Counted from the first letter of the stretch, positions 35,034-44,734 are shown. The stretch: DNA of 64,000 bases from Cryptosporangium phraense (GCF_006912135.1 NZ_VIRS01000005.1:1-64000); one strand, 5' to 3'. Numbers and translations: made by a program. The notes: generated by a model not told the origin, from the sequence alone.

Positions 35034-36034
35034 AGGGCATCCCGCCGCGCCAAGTCCCAGAAGTACTGGCCTATCGGGGTCAGATACACCTCGCCGCCCT
35101 CCAGCGCTACCCAGTACAACGCTCGTCCTTCGTCGGTCGTGAGCAAGTTTGCATTGCGCAGCCGCCCGAAGTAGTCGAACTGCTGTTGCTCCGCCGTTCC
35201 CGTCAAGCCCGGGGGGAACGGTCGCCCCTCACCCTCGTGGTCCGGGCTGAGCCGGACGCGCGCTTTGGCCTTGGGAAAATGCTGCGGCAGTTCACGCAAC
35301 AGCTCGACGTCCAGCCACGGCCGCCCCTCGCGGAGAACGGTCGGCTCGGTCAGATGCGCCTTGAGCAGTGGGCGCTGCGCCCACGCGTCGAACGCCGCGC
35401 TGACGAACTCGTACAGGCCGAGCCCGGTGATCCGGCCGAGATGATCGGTCGCACCGCCCTCCAGGCCGGCCAGCAAGACGCGGGTGAACACGCCGTGGCC
35501 GCGAGCCTCGCCGACCGGCTCGGTCGGCCGGCTCGCGGTCATCACCACGACGTTCTCCCGCAGCACCGCGACGCCGTGCCGGAACTGCTCGGCGATCGAG
35601 AGCGGCTGCAGCGCGGCGACGTTCCCGACGTCGCCGCTGTAGCAGCAGTCCAGGATGATCGTGGCGCTCCGCGCGGCCGAGCCGTTCGCCAGCGTGATCA
35701 GGTCGTTCATCGACACACCGGGGCTGTTGTGGGTGCCGTCCTGCGTCATGAGGTCCGCGCCCCACGCGGTCTGGCCACCGTGACCGGCGAAATAGAACAG
35801 CAGGTCATGGTCACGCGAGTTCGCGAACAGCCGCCCCAGTTCGTCGCGCAGGAGGCCGCGCGTCACGCCGCCGGGATTGGTCGCGGTGCCCAGTAGCACC
35901 TGCACGGTGAAGTTCCGGCTGCCGTCGTCGTTGCGCCTCAGGAGCTCCGCGACCGCCTCCGCGTCGGCGACGCATCCGCCCAGATTCGTCATGGTCGGGT
36001 AGTGATCGATGCCGACCGCTAACGCACGCTTCAT
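35030..36034 (-). CDS. caspase-family (clan CD) protease, probable defence effector
   Basis: The product has 334 aa from ATG 36034 after a GGGGGGA ribosome binding site. The peptidase C14 p20 pattern is complete: MKRALAVGIDHYPTMTNLGG, FYFAGHGG (catalytic His85) and ILDCCYSGD (catalytic Cys131). The C-terminal ~90 residues (QFDYFGRLRNANLLTTDEGR then VYLTPIGQYF) look like a small winged helix, perhaps an adaptor. No signal peptide, so it acts in the cytoplasm. Operon order HerA-NurA-caspase-SLOG suggests a death effector released by the ATPase/nuclease sensor. Confidence 0.88.
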   Translation of the reverse strand: MKRALAVGIDHYPTMTNLGGCVADAEAVAELLRRNDDGSRNFTVQVLLGTATNPGGVTRGLLRDELGRLFANSRDHDLLFYFAGHGGQTAWGADLMTQDGTHNSPGVSMNDLITLANGSAARSATIILDCCYSGDVGNVAALQPLSIAEQFRHGVAVLRENVVVMTASRPTEPVGEARGHGVFTRVLLAGLEGGATDHLGRITGLGLYEFVSAAFDAWAQRPLLKAHLTEPTVLREGRPWLDVELLRELPQHFPKAKARVRLSPDHEGEGRPFPPGLTGTAEQQQFDYFGRLRNANLLTTDEGRALYWVALEGGEVYLTPIGQYFWDLARRDAL

Positions 36035-36077
36035 GAGATCCCCCCGCTCTTAGTGTGTCAGCGAATCTGCGAGCTCC

Positions 36078-37499
36078 TCAGCGATGTGGCCAGCGAGGCG
36101 GTTGCGGCGGCAGCGCAGTGGGGCGAATTCCCAGCGTGACCTGGGCATGAGTCCGTAAGACCTCGCTGCCGATTCCCACTGGCAGGCTCGCGTAGTTGTG
36201 CGCCAGGGCAACCGGGATCACGGCGTCCTCGTAGAGTCGCGTGCCGACGGTGTCCAGAAGATCCACCGTGGTGCGTAAGGTCGGATAGGCGTTCCGATTC
36301 ACCGCGAGGCGGTCATCGGTGACCGTCCCTCCGGAGAGACGCGGCACGGCGAAGACGTGCACGCGGCCGTCTTGCGTGCGGTACAGGAAACGCCGCCCGA
36401 AGTCGGTGTCTTTCCCGTATGCGGAAGCCGGTCCGGGAACAACCCAGCGCCGAAGATATCCGTCGGGCAGCTCGACGAGGGTGCCCGGTGGTAGCAGGTC
36501 GAGGCTTGCCAGCTGATGGGCGTGGTCGACGAGCACGCCGGTCTTCTGCAACCCGAGAATGGGGGGACTCTTCCATCCTCGTCGCGTCGCCGTCTCGTGG
36601 ACGGCCTGGAGAAAACGCTCCGCGCCTCGTTTGAGGTCGGCCGCGGCACCGTGCACCGACAGCGGGCCGTCGAGAATGAAGGCCGTGTGCTGGTACTCAC
36701 TCCCCTGCGCGAAGCATCGGATGAACCAGAGAAAGACCAGAACCTCGACGACGTTCATCAGCCTTCCGAGCACGGTGAGGTTACTGCCCTCCGGGGCGAC
36801 CTCGAGGTGCAGCTGAAGGACGTCGGTCGGATAGATCGGCTCCCGACAACTGGGGCAGGAAATTGCCGCCGAACCGACCCGATGGGGTCCTTCGCACCCG
36901 CACGACGGACACTTCCGCACCTCGAGGAAGGCGGCCGGCGCGTCGGGGGTGCCCGGCCACACGTGAAGCAACACGTCGGTGAGCGACGCGAGGTCGTCTT
37001 CGCTGTCCCCCATCCGGCTGGCACGAAAGATGGTGTCGACAGCTTGCCGGATAGCCGCGGGCTGGTCCTGCCCGTCGCGATAGTTGATCACCGAAGTCGG
37101 AATGACGCTCTTCAGCACATAGCCGACCGCCGCCCGGCCGATCTCCCGAGGATCCACGAATCGATCCGCCGGCGGTGCGAGCATGCGATTCAGGTCGACA
37201 TGGGCAACCGCTACCTGCAGATAGCCGACGCGCGCAGCGGGGAAATCTGGAAGAACTTCCACCTCGGCCGGACTGCCGTCCACGGCGACGGCTCGGCTGG
37301 TAGCCCGGCCGACCAGCGGCAGATCCAGCCGTGACGTTCGTAGGGCGCCGATGTCGTCCTGGATCCGATCGCGGGCCATCGCCCGGTCCGGAAGGTTCAT
37401 TCCTTTGAGTGCCGCGGTCACGGCAGGGTCGACGATCAGGCCGCGATGATTGAGCCGATCGGCGCGCTCGTGGTTGCCTGACTCGTTCACGTACGGCAT
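36078..37499 (-). CDS. NurA-like nuclease with inserted zinc ribbon
   Basis: The 473-aa protein starts 6 nt after the HerA stop. The NurA pattern includes VAVDGSPAEV (metal-binding Asp74), VAHVDLNRML and FILDGPLSVHGAAAD (Asp277), plus a later LQKTGVLVDHAH. Between them residues ~197-218 form a four-Cys ribbon (CPSC and CPSC), a likely zinc site. NurA is a Mn-dependent 5'-3' nuclease that works with the HerA hexamer on DNA ends. Bacterial HerA-NurA pairs are often anti-phage. Identification rests on motif order and the adjacent HerA gene. Confidence 0.78.
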   Translation of the reverse strand: MPYVNESGNHERADRLNHRGLIVDPAVTAALKGMNLPDRAMARDRIQDDIGALRTSRLDLPLVGRATSRAVAVDGSPAEVEVLPDFPAARVGYLQVAVAHVDLNRMLAPPADRFVDPREIGRAAVGYVLKSVIPTSVINYRDGQDQPAAIRQAVDTIFRASRMGDSEDDLASLTDVLLHVWPGTPDAPAAFLEVRKCPSCGCEGPHRVGSAAISCPSCREPIYPTDVLQLHLEVAPEGSNLTVLGRLMNVVEVLVFLWFIRCFAQGSEYQHTAFILDGPLSVHGAAADLKRGAERFLQAVHETATRRGWKSPPILGLQKTGVLVDHAHQLASLDLLPPGTLVELPDGYLRRWVVPGPASAYGKDTDFGRRFLYRTQDGRVHVFAVPRLSGGTVTDDRLAVNRNAYPTLRTTVDLLDTVGTRLYEDAVIPVALAHNYASLPVGIGSEVLRTHAQVTLGIRPTALPPQPPRWPHR

Positions 37500-37505
37500 G
37501 CGGCC

Positions 37506-39674
37506 CTACCGTCGTCCGTCGAAATCATCGCTGCGGAGATCCTCACGATGAGTCGGCGCAGCCGGTCCGAGCGCGTCACCGGACGGGAGTCCGGACGGGA
37601 CGACTCGCGCGGCCTCGGCGGTCGTCCGAGCCGCACCGATCATCTCGGCATCGAACTTTGCGATCTGCACCGGCACGATGTAACGCCCGCTCATGGTCTT
37701 CATGCGCACGAAGCCACGATCTTCGCTACCGCGGATCGCATCGCCGAAAGACTCGAAGTCGTAATACTTCGACAACTCGTTGACCTCATGTTTGCTGTTG
37801 AGGTGGGCCACGACCCAGTTGTAGGTATTGCTGAGCACTTCGTCGGCGACGGAGCGAACTTCCTGAGTGGCGTACATCAACCCGATCTTCAACTTGCTCG
37901 CCGTGCGCGCCAGCAGGACGTACGGGTCACGTTCCTGACTACCGAACTTCGACTTCTCGAAGAGCGTGTGCGCCTCTTCGATGACGATCTGCATCTTCGG
38001 CGGATTCTCGTTCTGGCGGAATACCTCACCTCCGCGGTCCAGCACCTCCATGATGATGCGCTCGGAGATCGCCTGCAGCACCGACTGCGTGCCGCGCGAA
38101 AGCTCGACGATGACGATCCTGCCCTCGGCGAGTTCGTTGTAGATCTCGACCGCGAAGTTACCGCTGGCATGCTGGTTGTGGAACGGCTCGACGTCTCGCA
38201 TGCGGGCGATACCGGCGCGGTTGGTACTCGACTCGAAGACTGACATCACCGCTTGAGTTTGTTCCTCACGCAGCCAGTAGGCGATCGTCTGCCGGTCGGT
38301 GTTGGGACCGTCGTCGCGATGCTTGACGAGCCACTCGCAGACGTTGATCAGGTCCTGCCTCGACTCGATGCGAATCGAGCCACCGTCCAGCTTCACGATC
38401 GTGGCGCCGGTTTCAGCGATGATCGCGTCAGCGATGCGAGCCGCCATCTTCAGCGTGTACGACCAGCTCCTGGGCAGGCGAAAGTTCGCCTTGGCGAGGA
38501 GCGCATAGAAGAACATGCGGGCCCGTGCGATGTGCTGCTTCGCGCTGTCGAGCGCTCGCGCGTCCGGGTAGTCGGCGGGATCCGGATCGGAGAGGTCGGC
38601 GCTCACGAATCGAGTGATGTACTTCGCGTTACTCGTGCCGGCCAGTAGCACGTCGGCAATGACCTGCCGGGCCGGCTCGAGCATCTCCCGATCGAAGAAA
38701 TTCAGCTGCAGGGCCCGACCGTCCTCGCCGAACCGGAGCCCGTAACGATAGATCGACACATGTTCGGCGCCCAGGTCCGCCAGCGCGGTTCCGTCCTGCT
38801 GGTTGACGTTGGCGTACTCGCCCTGAGGATCGAACAACAGTTGCCCGATCCGTTCGCCGTTCTCCGAGGCGTGCCGGAAGACAGCCGTCGTCAGCGTCTT
38901 GACGGTGTTGGACTTCCCGGTACGCGTCATGCCGAAGATGGCGGTCTTCTGCTCGATGAAGTCAGTGACGCGGACCGCGACCGGCACCTCGTGCTCACTG
39001 CGCAATTTGGCTCGTCGACGCGTGCTCGCGTAGCGAACGTGTCCGATCGGGAGCAGTTGCGGAGCCGCCCCCGACTCCGCCTCCCCTTCGGTGACCGACG
39101 GATACGACGCAATGACCTCGAGCGCGGCAGCTGACGGCTTGTAGACGCGGTAGGACGTGGCGGCATAGATGTTGTCCAGGTCGCTGCCGAACGCCAGATA
39201 AGGGACCTGATTCGACGTGATGTCGGCGTAGAAGGTCCCCAGGATGCGGCAGCGCAGACCGCTGTACTGCATCCGGTCGCGGGTCAGGTTGTCGATCGGA
39301 ACGGCCGACGAGTCGAGCGTGAGGGCAGCCGGGTCCGGCGCCGCGTCACCCCAGACGGCCTCGTGCCGGGCCGCCGCCTCACGGATCTCGGTCAGCTCGG
39401 CCTGTCGGGGTATCGGAGCGGTGCCTTCGACGCGGAGAAGCAGCACCTCGTCGTCGTCCGGACTGCGTGCGGGCACGCCCGCCTCGCGAACCGTGGCCAG
39501 CAGAAAGCAGAACTCCGGAATCCCTCCGACGTCTCGCTTCCAGGCATCGTTGGTGATGACGGTCGCCCCGCGGAAGTCGATATCGAACACACGGCCGACG
39601 TTTTTGCCGTCGAGCAACACGTTGAGCGGATTCGCCTCCGCTTGAGCACGAGCGGATCCGATCGGCATCGCCAT
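37506..39674 (-). CDS. HerA-like DNA-translocating ATPase
   Basis: The 722-aa product starts at ATG 39674 after a GGGGGA sequence. An N-terminal HAS-barrel-like region (LNVLLDGKNVGRVFDIDFRG) precedes the FtsK/HerA ATPase: Walker A FGMTRTGKSNTV (~248-258), LLFDPQGEYAN, Walker B MQIVIEEAHTLFEK (~561-573) and the arginine-rich closing segment. HerA hexamers pump DNA and feed NurA. First gene of the HerA-NurA-caspase-SLOG unit. Base composition is visibly less GC-extreme than in flanking operons, which suggests acquisition by transfer. Confidence 0.9.
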   Translation of the reverse strand: MAMPIGSARAQAEANPLNVLLDGKNVGRVFDIDFRGATVITNDAWKRDVGGIPEFCFLLATVREAGVPARSPDDDEVLLLRVEGTAPIPRQAELTEIREAAARHEAVWGDAAPDPAALTLDSSAVPIDNLTRDRMQYSGLRCRILGTFYADITSNQVPYLAFGSDLDNIYAATSYRVYKPSAAALEVIASYPSVTEGEAESGAAPQLLPIGHVRYASTRRRAKLRSEHEVPVAVRVTDFIEQKTAIFGMTRTGKSNTVKTLTTAVFRHASENGERIGQLLFDPQGEYANVNQQDGTALADLGAEHVSIYRYGLRFGEDGRALQLNFFDREMLEPARQVIADVLLAGTSNAKYITRFVSADLSDPDPADYPDARALDSAKQHIARARMFFYALLAKANFRLPRSWSYTLKMAARIADAIIAETGATIVKLDGGSIRIESRQDLINVCEWLVKHRDDGPNTDRQTIAYWLREEQTQAVMSVFESSTNRAGIARMRDVEPFHNQHASGNFAVEIYNELAEGRIVIVELSRGTQSVLQAISERIIMEVLDRGGEVFRQNENPPKMQIVIEEAHTLFEKSKFGSQERDPYVLLARTASKLKIGLMYATQEVRSVADEVLSNTYNWVVAHLNSKHEVNELSKYYDFESFGDAIRGSEDRGFVRMKTMSGRYIVPVQIAKFDAEMIGAARTTAEAARVVPSGLPSGDALGPAAPTHREDLRSDDFDGRR

Positions 39675-39982
39675 CCCGTTCCCCCTTCACCAGTGCCGGA
39701 TCCCTGTCGACCGCAAGCGCTGGAGCGTAAACGTGGTATGCAGAAATGCTGCCCGCTGACTTCCCCCTGGCGAGCCGTAGTGTTCCACAGTGGATCAACG
39801 ACGTCTGAGCCGCGCGCTTTTTCCGACCCGAATCGCCCGAACGGTCAGCGTTTCTGGATGCTCGGTACAGATCCTTCCGGGTCGGAACTTCTACTATCCA
39901 CACTGGAGACGAGCGCGCTGGTGCACCCTGAGAGAGGGCGATACCGTGTGACGATGAGCGGTACGGCCGACTAGGAGCGTGC
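39675..39982. promoter_or_regulatory. divergent control region of the island
   Basis: This 308-bp AT-richer gap separates the leftward HerA operon from the rightward methyltransferase and must hold both promoters. A TACGCT -10-like element reads leftward at ~39724-39729. An imperfect dyad TACCG-N12-CGGTA lies around 39942-39963. No secure gene: a 78-codon frame beginning near 39738 lacks a ribosome binding site. Confidence 0.4.
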
Positions 39983-41050
39983 GTGGAAGACGGCGGGGAT
40001 GGCCCACCAGAGCAACCGGTGGCCCGACGCACCCCCTGGGATCCTGACGACGTCAGGAACAAGCCGGGGCCGATTGAGAACGAGAGCCAGTTCGCGCAGT
40101 CCGTGGTGAGCCCTCTTCGCTATCCCGGCGCCAAACGCCGGCTCGTTCCCGCCATCGAGACCATCGTTCAAGGGAACGTCCCCCCGCCGCGCCTCATGAT
40201 CGAGCCCTTCTGCGGCGGCGCGTCGACGGCCCTGCGGCTCGTCGGAACGGGCGTCGTCGAACACGCGATCCTCGCCGATTACGACTCGTTGGTGGCGTCG
40301 TTCTGGCGCACCGCCGTCTTCGATACGGCCTGGCTGATCGACGCGATGCGGGATGAGGAGATCACGGTCGCGCGGTGGGAGTGGTGGAAGCAAGCCAGCC
40401 CGCGGACCGTGCGCGATCAAGCCCTCAAGTGCCTGTTCATGAACAGGACGACCTTCTCGGGAATTCTTCACGGGCGAGCGGGCCCGATCGGCGGAAAGAA
40501 GCAGACCGAGACGACCAAGTACAAGATCGACTGCCGGTTCAACAAGGCGACGCTGGCCGAGCGCATCGAGGCCATCGGCAAGCTGGGCGACACCGGCCGG
40601 ATCCTCGACGTCTGGACCTCGGATTGGCACGAGACTCTGTCCCGGATCGGCCGTGACTATCGCCCCCGGTTGGCACCCGACGAAATTCTCGTGTACTTGG
40701 ATCCACCATACGTCGACAAGTCCGAATTCCTGTACCACCTGGCTTTCGACGAGAAGCAGCACAGTGATCTCGCCGCGACGTTGAACGGTGCCGATACCTA
40801 CCGCTGGATTCTGTCGTACGACGACGACCAGGTGGTGCGGGCGCTCTACCCGGTAACGGGAGGCCGGCGGGTCTTGCACGCCCGTCATCAGTACAGCGCG
40901 GCCGCACTCAAAGCGCGAAACGATACGAAGGGTCGACGTCAGTCAAGGGTCGAATTACTGGTCACGAATTTTCCCGATGTACCGGAGTCGGACCGGTACC
41001 ACCCGGTGGACGATTCGTCGTGCGACATCTGCGAGGGACGTTCGCCATAG
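39983..41050 (+). CDS. D12-class DNA adenine-N6 methyltransferase (Dam-like)
   Basis: The product has 355 aa from GTG 39983, with AGGAG 7-11 nt upstream. The D12/Dam order is clear: SPLRYPGAKRRLVPAIE (motif X, ~44-60), LMIEPFCGGASTALRLV (SAM motif I, ~71-87), KCLFMNRTTFSGI and VYLDPPYVDKSEF (DPPY at 240-243). It would methylate adenine N6 in host DNA. Placed divergently from HerA-NurA, it may mark self DNA so that the nuclease or caspase arm acts only on unmodified invaders. Recognition sequence unknown. Confidence 0.92.
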   Translation: MEDGGDGPPEQPVARRTPWDPDDVRNKPGPIENESQFAQSVVSPLRYPGAKRRLVPAIETIVQGNVPPPRLMIEPFCGGASTALRLVGTGVVEHAILADYDSLVASFWRTAVFDTAWLIDAMRDEEITVARWEWWKQASPRTVRDQALKCLFMNRTTFSGILHGRAGPIGGKKQTETTKYKIDCRFNKATLAERIEAIGKLGDTGRILDVWTSDWHETLSRIGRDYRPRLAPDEILVYLDPPYVDKSEFLYHLAFDEKQHSDLAATLNGADTYRWILSYDDDQVVRALYPVTGGRRVLHARHQYSAAALKARNDTKGRRQSRVELLVTNFPDVPESDRYHPVDDSSCDICEGRSP

Positions 41051-41149
41051 GTTGCTGGTGCGTTGTCCACGAAGGTTCGCGGTGTTGGGGGCTGACTGCG
41101 GCGATCCCGGTTCGTCCAGCCTGGTGGGTGGGGTGCTCTAGGCAGGGTG

Positions 41150-41510
41150 GTGGGCTGTTTGCCGGATCTGGTGAGAGCGCGCAGGTTGACCGATGAAGCT
41201 GGTCCGCCGGGGTCGGAACCCGATCCGGGTGTGATCCACCGGTTCAACGAGGTCGAGCTCAAAGCTCGGGACCCTCGGTGGGCGGGAGGCCGTCCCCGCC
41301 GTTCACGCGGTGGAGCCTGCGGAAACTCGCCGCACCGCCGTTTCGCGTTGCTAATCCCTCGCCGGGGACCGCCTCTGGGGCGTGCTGCGCCGCCGCAAAG
41401 GCGGCGACCCCAACCACATCGCGCTGGCCCAGGGCCTGCACCGATACCTACCACCAACGCCCGACGTTCTGGCAGCACAACGGCGCGAACCAGAATGGTC
41501 AACGCATCAG
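41150..41510 (+). pseudogene. remnant of an IS630-family transposase
   Basis: Three fragments in different frames read like one IS630 transposase. GVIHRFNEVELKARDPRWAG is near 41230-41290, FTRWSLRKLA near 41300-41330, then LWGVLRRRKGGDPNHIALAQ and TPDVLAAQRRE up to ~41490. The catalytic DDE core is missing, so the element has internal deletion and frameshifts. It lies between the methyltransferase and the TIR-WD40 gene and marks past mobility at the island. Confidence 0.65.
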
Positions 41511-42904
41511 TCACCGAGGAGCCGCCACACGCGGACGGTCTCGTCGTGTGCGCTCGCGCTAGCCAGCAGAGTGCCGTCCGGACTGATCGCAACGGAGGAA
41601 ATCGCAGCCCGGTGGCCGGTCAGGGCGTCGTGGGCCGGCTTACCCGTGGCCGGATCCCACAGCTCAATGGCCCCATCCGAACCTCCGGCGGCCAGGACGC
41701 TCCCGTCCGGGCTGAACGCGACCGTGAACACTGCTTCGTTCTGCCCGGACATCGAGTCGCCGATCGGATCGCCCGTCACTGGGCGCCAGAGCCTCACCGC
41801 CCCATCCGTGCCGGACGTCGCCAGGGCGCTCCCGTCCGGATGGAACACCATCGACGACACCGGCGTGCCGACCGGATACGCCGGCCGAGCAGCCGGCCTC
41901 GGGCTGTCGGTACGCCAGACTCGTACAGTTCCGTCGGTACTGGCACTCGCGAGAAGTTCTTCCTCCGGGCTGAACGCCACCGACACGACGGAGTCACGGT
42001 GGCCGATGCGCGGATTCCCGACCGGCCTGCCGCTGGCGGGGTCCCACAGCCTGACCGTTTGATCGGTGCCGGCCGTAGCCACCAGGCTGCCATCAGGGCT
42101 GAAGGCCACCGACATCACCCAACCCCCATGGCCGCTGAGTGGTTCACCAACCGGCCTTCCGAGCACCGGATCCCAGAGCCGCACAGTTTTGTCGGTGCCG
42201 GCCGTAGCCACCAGGCTGCCATCAGGGCTGAAAGCCACCGACATCACCCAACCACCATGGCCAAGAAGCGGCCCGCCGATCGGCTCGCCGGACGCCGGAT
42301 CCCACAATCTGACCGCCCGGTCGTGGCCGGCCGTTGCCAGCAGCGTTCCGTCCGGGCTGAAGCAGAGGGACTCGACCGCGCCGACATCGCCGGCCAGGGG
42401 ACGGCCGTACCGGCCTGGCGCGAGGCGCTCGAGCAAGGGAGCGTCTGCCGGTCGGCTCTGGTCCGCGGTCGTCAGTGCGCGCGACCCAATTGGCGGCTGT
42501 TCGATGACCTGAGCGAAGAAGTCGCTGGTAGGCAGACGGCCATCGAGCACCTCCTCGTAGTGCACACCGGTGAGCCGGAGGGGAATTCGGCAGTCTTCGA
42601 GAAGCAACGGCAGGACTGGCTTGTCTTGGCCGAGCGCATAGAGGAACTCGTCGATGACCCAATCGGAATCGACTGCCGCCGGCGTCAAGACGACGATGAG
42701 CGCATCGCAGGCGTCGATGCGATTCTGCGTCTCGCGCATGTAGCGGGCACCCGTGCGGAGCTGCTGATCCCACCAGGGCGATATGCCCTCTGCCGCCAGG
42801 TGGGCGGCGAGCTTCTCGACGTACTGCCGATCGCGCCGGTTGTAGCTGATGAACATCGAGGTACCCGGTCGCGCGTCACCGGCGGCCCGTTGTGATGGTG
42901 TCAC
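41507..42904 (-). CDS. TIR-domain protein with C-terminal seven-bladed WD40 propeller
   Basis: The product has 465 aa from GTG 42904, which overlaps the RecQ stop as GTGA; ATG 42856 would give 449 aa. The TIR domain covers ~1-120 of the shorter form: [20 protein letters not shown], then [20 protein letters not shown] with the catalytic-type Glu70 in SxWxxxE. Seven WD40 repeats follow (~130-449), such as [20 protein letters not shown]. Bacterial TIR domains cleave NAD+ or make signalling nucleotides; the propeller would recognise a partner or invader protein. A defence role is inferred from domains and island context. Confidence 0.88.
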   Translation of the reverse strand: MTPSQRAAGDARPGTSMFISYNRRDRQYVEKLAAHLAAEGISPWWDQQLRTGARYMRETQNRIDACDALIVVLTPAAVDSDWVIDEFLYALGQDKPVLPLLLEDCRIPLRLTGVHYEEVLDGRLPTSDFFAQVIEQPPIGSRALTTADQSRPADAPLLERLAPGRYGRPLAGDVGAVESLCFSPDGTLLATAGHDRAVRLWDPASGEPIGGPLLGHGGWVMSVAFSPDGSLVATAGTDKTVRLWDPVLGRPVGEPLSGHGGWVMSVAFSPDGSLVATAGTDQTVRLWDPASGRPVGNPRIGHRDSVVSVAFSPEEELLASASTDGTVRVWRTDSPRPAARPAYPVGTPVSSMVFHPDGSALATSGTDGAVRLWRPVTGDPIGDSMSGQNEAVFTVAFSPDGSVLAAGGSDGAIELWDPATGKPAHDALTGHRAAISSVAISPDGTLLASASAHDETVRVWRLLGD

Positions 42905-44724
42905 CCGGCCAGGACCTCCAGGATCTTCTCCCCGTACCGGGCCAACTTGTTCTCCCCCACGCCGCTCACCTGGCTCAACTCGGCCAGCGACGCCGGCCCG
43001 TCGGTGACGATCTGGCGGAGCGTCTTGTCGTGGAAGATGACGTACGGCGGGACGTTCTGTTCCTTCGCGGTGGTCGCCCGCCAGGCCCGGAGCCGCTCGA
43101 AGACCTCCTGGGCCTCGGGCGCGAGGTCGGCGACCGGTTCCTTCTTCCCGGCGCGCCCCGACGATCCGGACGACTTCGCCGGCCTCTCGGGCTCGCGGCG
43201 CATCATGACCTTGCGCTGCCCGCCCAGCACCGGGCCGCTGCCGTCGGTCAGCACCAGGACGCCGTACTCGCCCTCCACCGCGAGCAGACCTTGGGCCAGC
43301 AGCTGACGCACGACCCCGCGCCACTGGGGGTCGCTCAGGTCGGTGCCGATGCCGAACACCGTGAGCTCGTCGTGGCGGTACTGGCTGACCTTCTCGGTGC
43401 GCCGGCCGAGCAGGATGTCGATCGACTGCCCGGCCCCGAACTTCTGGCCCCGCTCGCGCTGGAGCCGGAGCACGGTCGAGAGCAGCTTCTGGGCCGGAAC
43501 CGTGCCGTCCCAGGACTCCGGCGGCTCCAGGCACGTGTCGCAGTTGCCGCACGGCCCGCTGCCCTCCTGCCCGAAGTACGCCAGCAGCCGGGAGCGTCGA
43601 CAGTCGACGGTCTCGCAGAGCGCGAGCATGGCGTCCAGATGCTGGGCGAGCATGCGGCGGTGGGCCAGGTCGCCCTCCGAGCCGTCGATCATCTTGCGTT
43701 GCTGGACGACGTCCTGCAGGCCGTAGGCCAGCCAGGCCGTGGACGGGAGGCCGTCGCGCCCGGCGCGGCCGGTCTCCTGGTAGTAGCCCTCGACGGACTT
43801 CGGCAGGTCGAGGTGGGCGACGAACCGCACGTCGGGCTTGTCGATGCCCATGCCGAACGCGATCGTGGCGACGATGATCAGCCCGTCTTCCCGCAGGAAC
43901 CGGGCCTGGTTCCGCGCGCGCGTCCGGGAGTCGAGCCCGGCGTGGTACGGGAGCGCGGCAATACCCTGCGACACGAGGAACTCGGCGATCTTCTCCACCG
44001 ACGCCCGGGACAGGCAGTAGACGATGCCGGCCTCGCCGTCGTGCTCGGTGCGGATCAGGTTGAGCAGCTGCTTGCGCGGCTCGGCCTTGGGCGCGATGCG
44101 GTAGCGGATGTTGGGCCGGTCGAAGCTGGCGACGAAGTGCCGGGCGTCGTCGAGGTTGAGCCGGGACGCGATCTCGGCGTGGGTGCGCGAGGTGGCGGTG
44201 GCGGTCAGCGCGATGCGGGGCACGTCGGGCCAGCGCTCGTGCAGCATCGAGAGCGCGAGGTAGTCGGGCCGGAAGTCGTGGCCCCACTGGGCGACGCAGT
44301 GCGCCTCGTCGATCGCGAACAGCGCGATCGTGCCCTTCTCGAGCAGGCGCATCGTGCGCGACTCGCCGCCGGCCAGCGCTTCGGGGGCCAGGTAGAGCAG
44401 GTCGAGCTCGCCGGCCAGGAACGACTTCTCGACCGCCCGCCGCTCCTCGAGATCCTGCGTCGAGTTGAGGAAGCCGGCCCGGACGCCGAGCGCGGTCAGC
44501 GCGTCGACCTGGTCTTGCATCAGCGCGATCAACGGCGAGATGACGACGCCGGTGCCCTCGCGGACCAGCGACGGGATCTGGTAGCACAGCGACTTGCCAC
44601 CGCCGGTGGGCATCAGCACCAGCGCATCGCCACCGCCGATGACCTGCTCGATGATGGCCTGCTGCTCGCCCCGGAAGGCCTCGTAGCCGAACACCCGCCG
44701 CAGTACGTCCAGAGCCCCGTCCAC
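42901..44724 (-). CDS. recQ: RecQ-family ATP-dependent DNA helicase
   Basis: The product has 607 aa from GTG 44724, chosen because TAGTAT lies 7 nt upstream; TTG 44754 is possible. The order is: Walker [22 protein letters not shown] box in [20 protein letters not shown], helicase motif [15 protein letters not shown], zinc-binding Cys set ([11 protein letters not shown] with GPCGNC), winged helix, and an HRDC domain at the end. It unwinds 3'-5' DNA in recombination and repair. Its stop overlaps the TIR-WD40 start, an unusual coupling. The -10 overlaps the TAG stop of the ligase gene. Confidence 0.95.
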   Translation of the reverse strand: MDGALDVLRRVFGYEAFRGEQQAIIEQVIGGGDALVLMPTGGGKSLCYQIPSLVREGTGVVISPLIALMQDQVDALTALGVRAGFLNSTQDLEERRAVEKSFLAGELDLLYLAPEALAGGESRTMRLLEKGTIALFAIDEAHCVAQWGHDFRPDYLALSMLHERWPDVPRIALTATATSRTHAEIASRLNLDDARHFVASFDRPNIRYRIAPKAEPRKQLLNLIRTEHDGEAGIVYCLSRASVEKIAEFLVSQGIAALPYHAGLDSRTRARNQARFLREDGLIIVATIAFGMGIDKPDVRFVAHLDLPKSVEGYYQETGRAGRDGLPSTAWLAYGLQDVVQQRKMIDGSEGDLAHRRMLAQHLDAMLALCETVDCRRSRLLAYFGQEGSGPCGNCDTCLEPPESWDGTVPAQKLLSTVLRLQRERGQKFGAGQSIDILLGRRTEKVSQYRHDELTVFGIGTDLSDPQWRGVVRQLLAQGLLAVEGEYGVLVLTDGSGPVLGGQRKVMMRREPERPAKSSGSSGRAGKKEPVADLAPEAQEVFERLRAWRATTAKEQNVPPYVIFHDKTLRQIVTDGPASLAELSQVSGVGENKLARYGEKILEVLAG

Positions 44725-44734
44725 GCGGGCGATA

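Noticed and set aside
39738-39974. 78-codon frame upstream of the methyltransferase
   Set aside because: No ribosome binding site and low-complexity, non-protein-like residues; sits in the divergent promoter region. Kept as spacer, though a short peptide cannot be excluded.
42904-44587. N-terminal extension of the TIR-WD40 frame into recQ
   Set aside because: Reads as Arg/Ala-rich shadow of recQ; the real start is GTG 42904 or ATG 42856.
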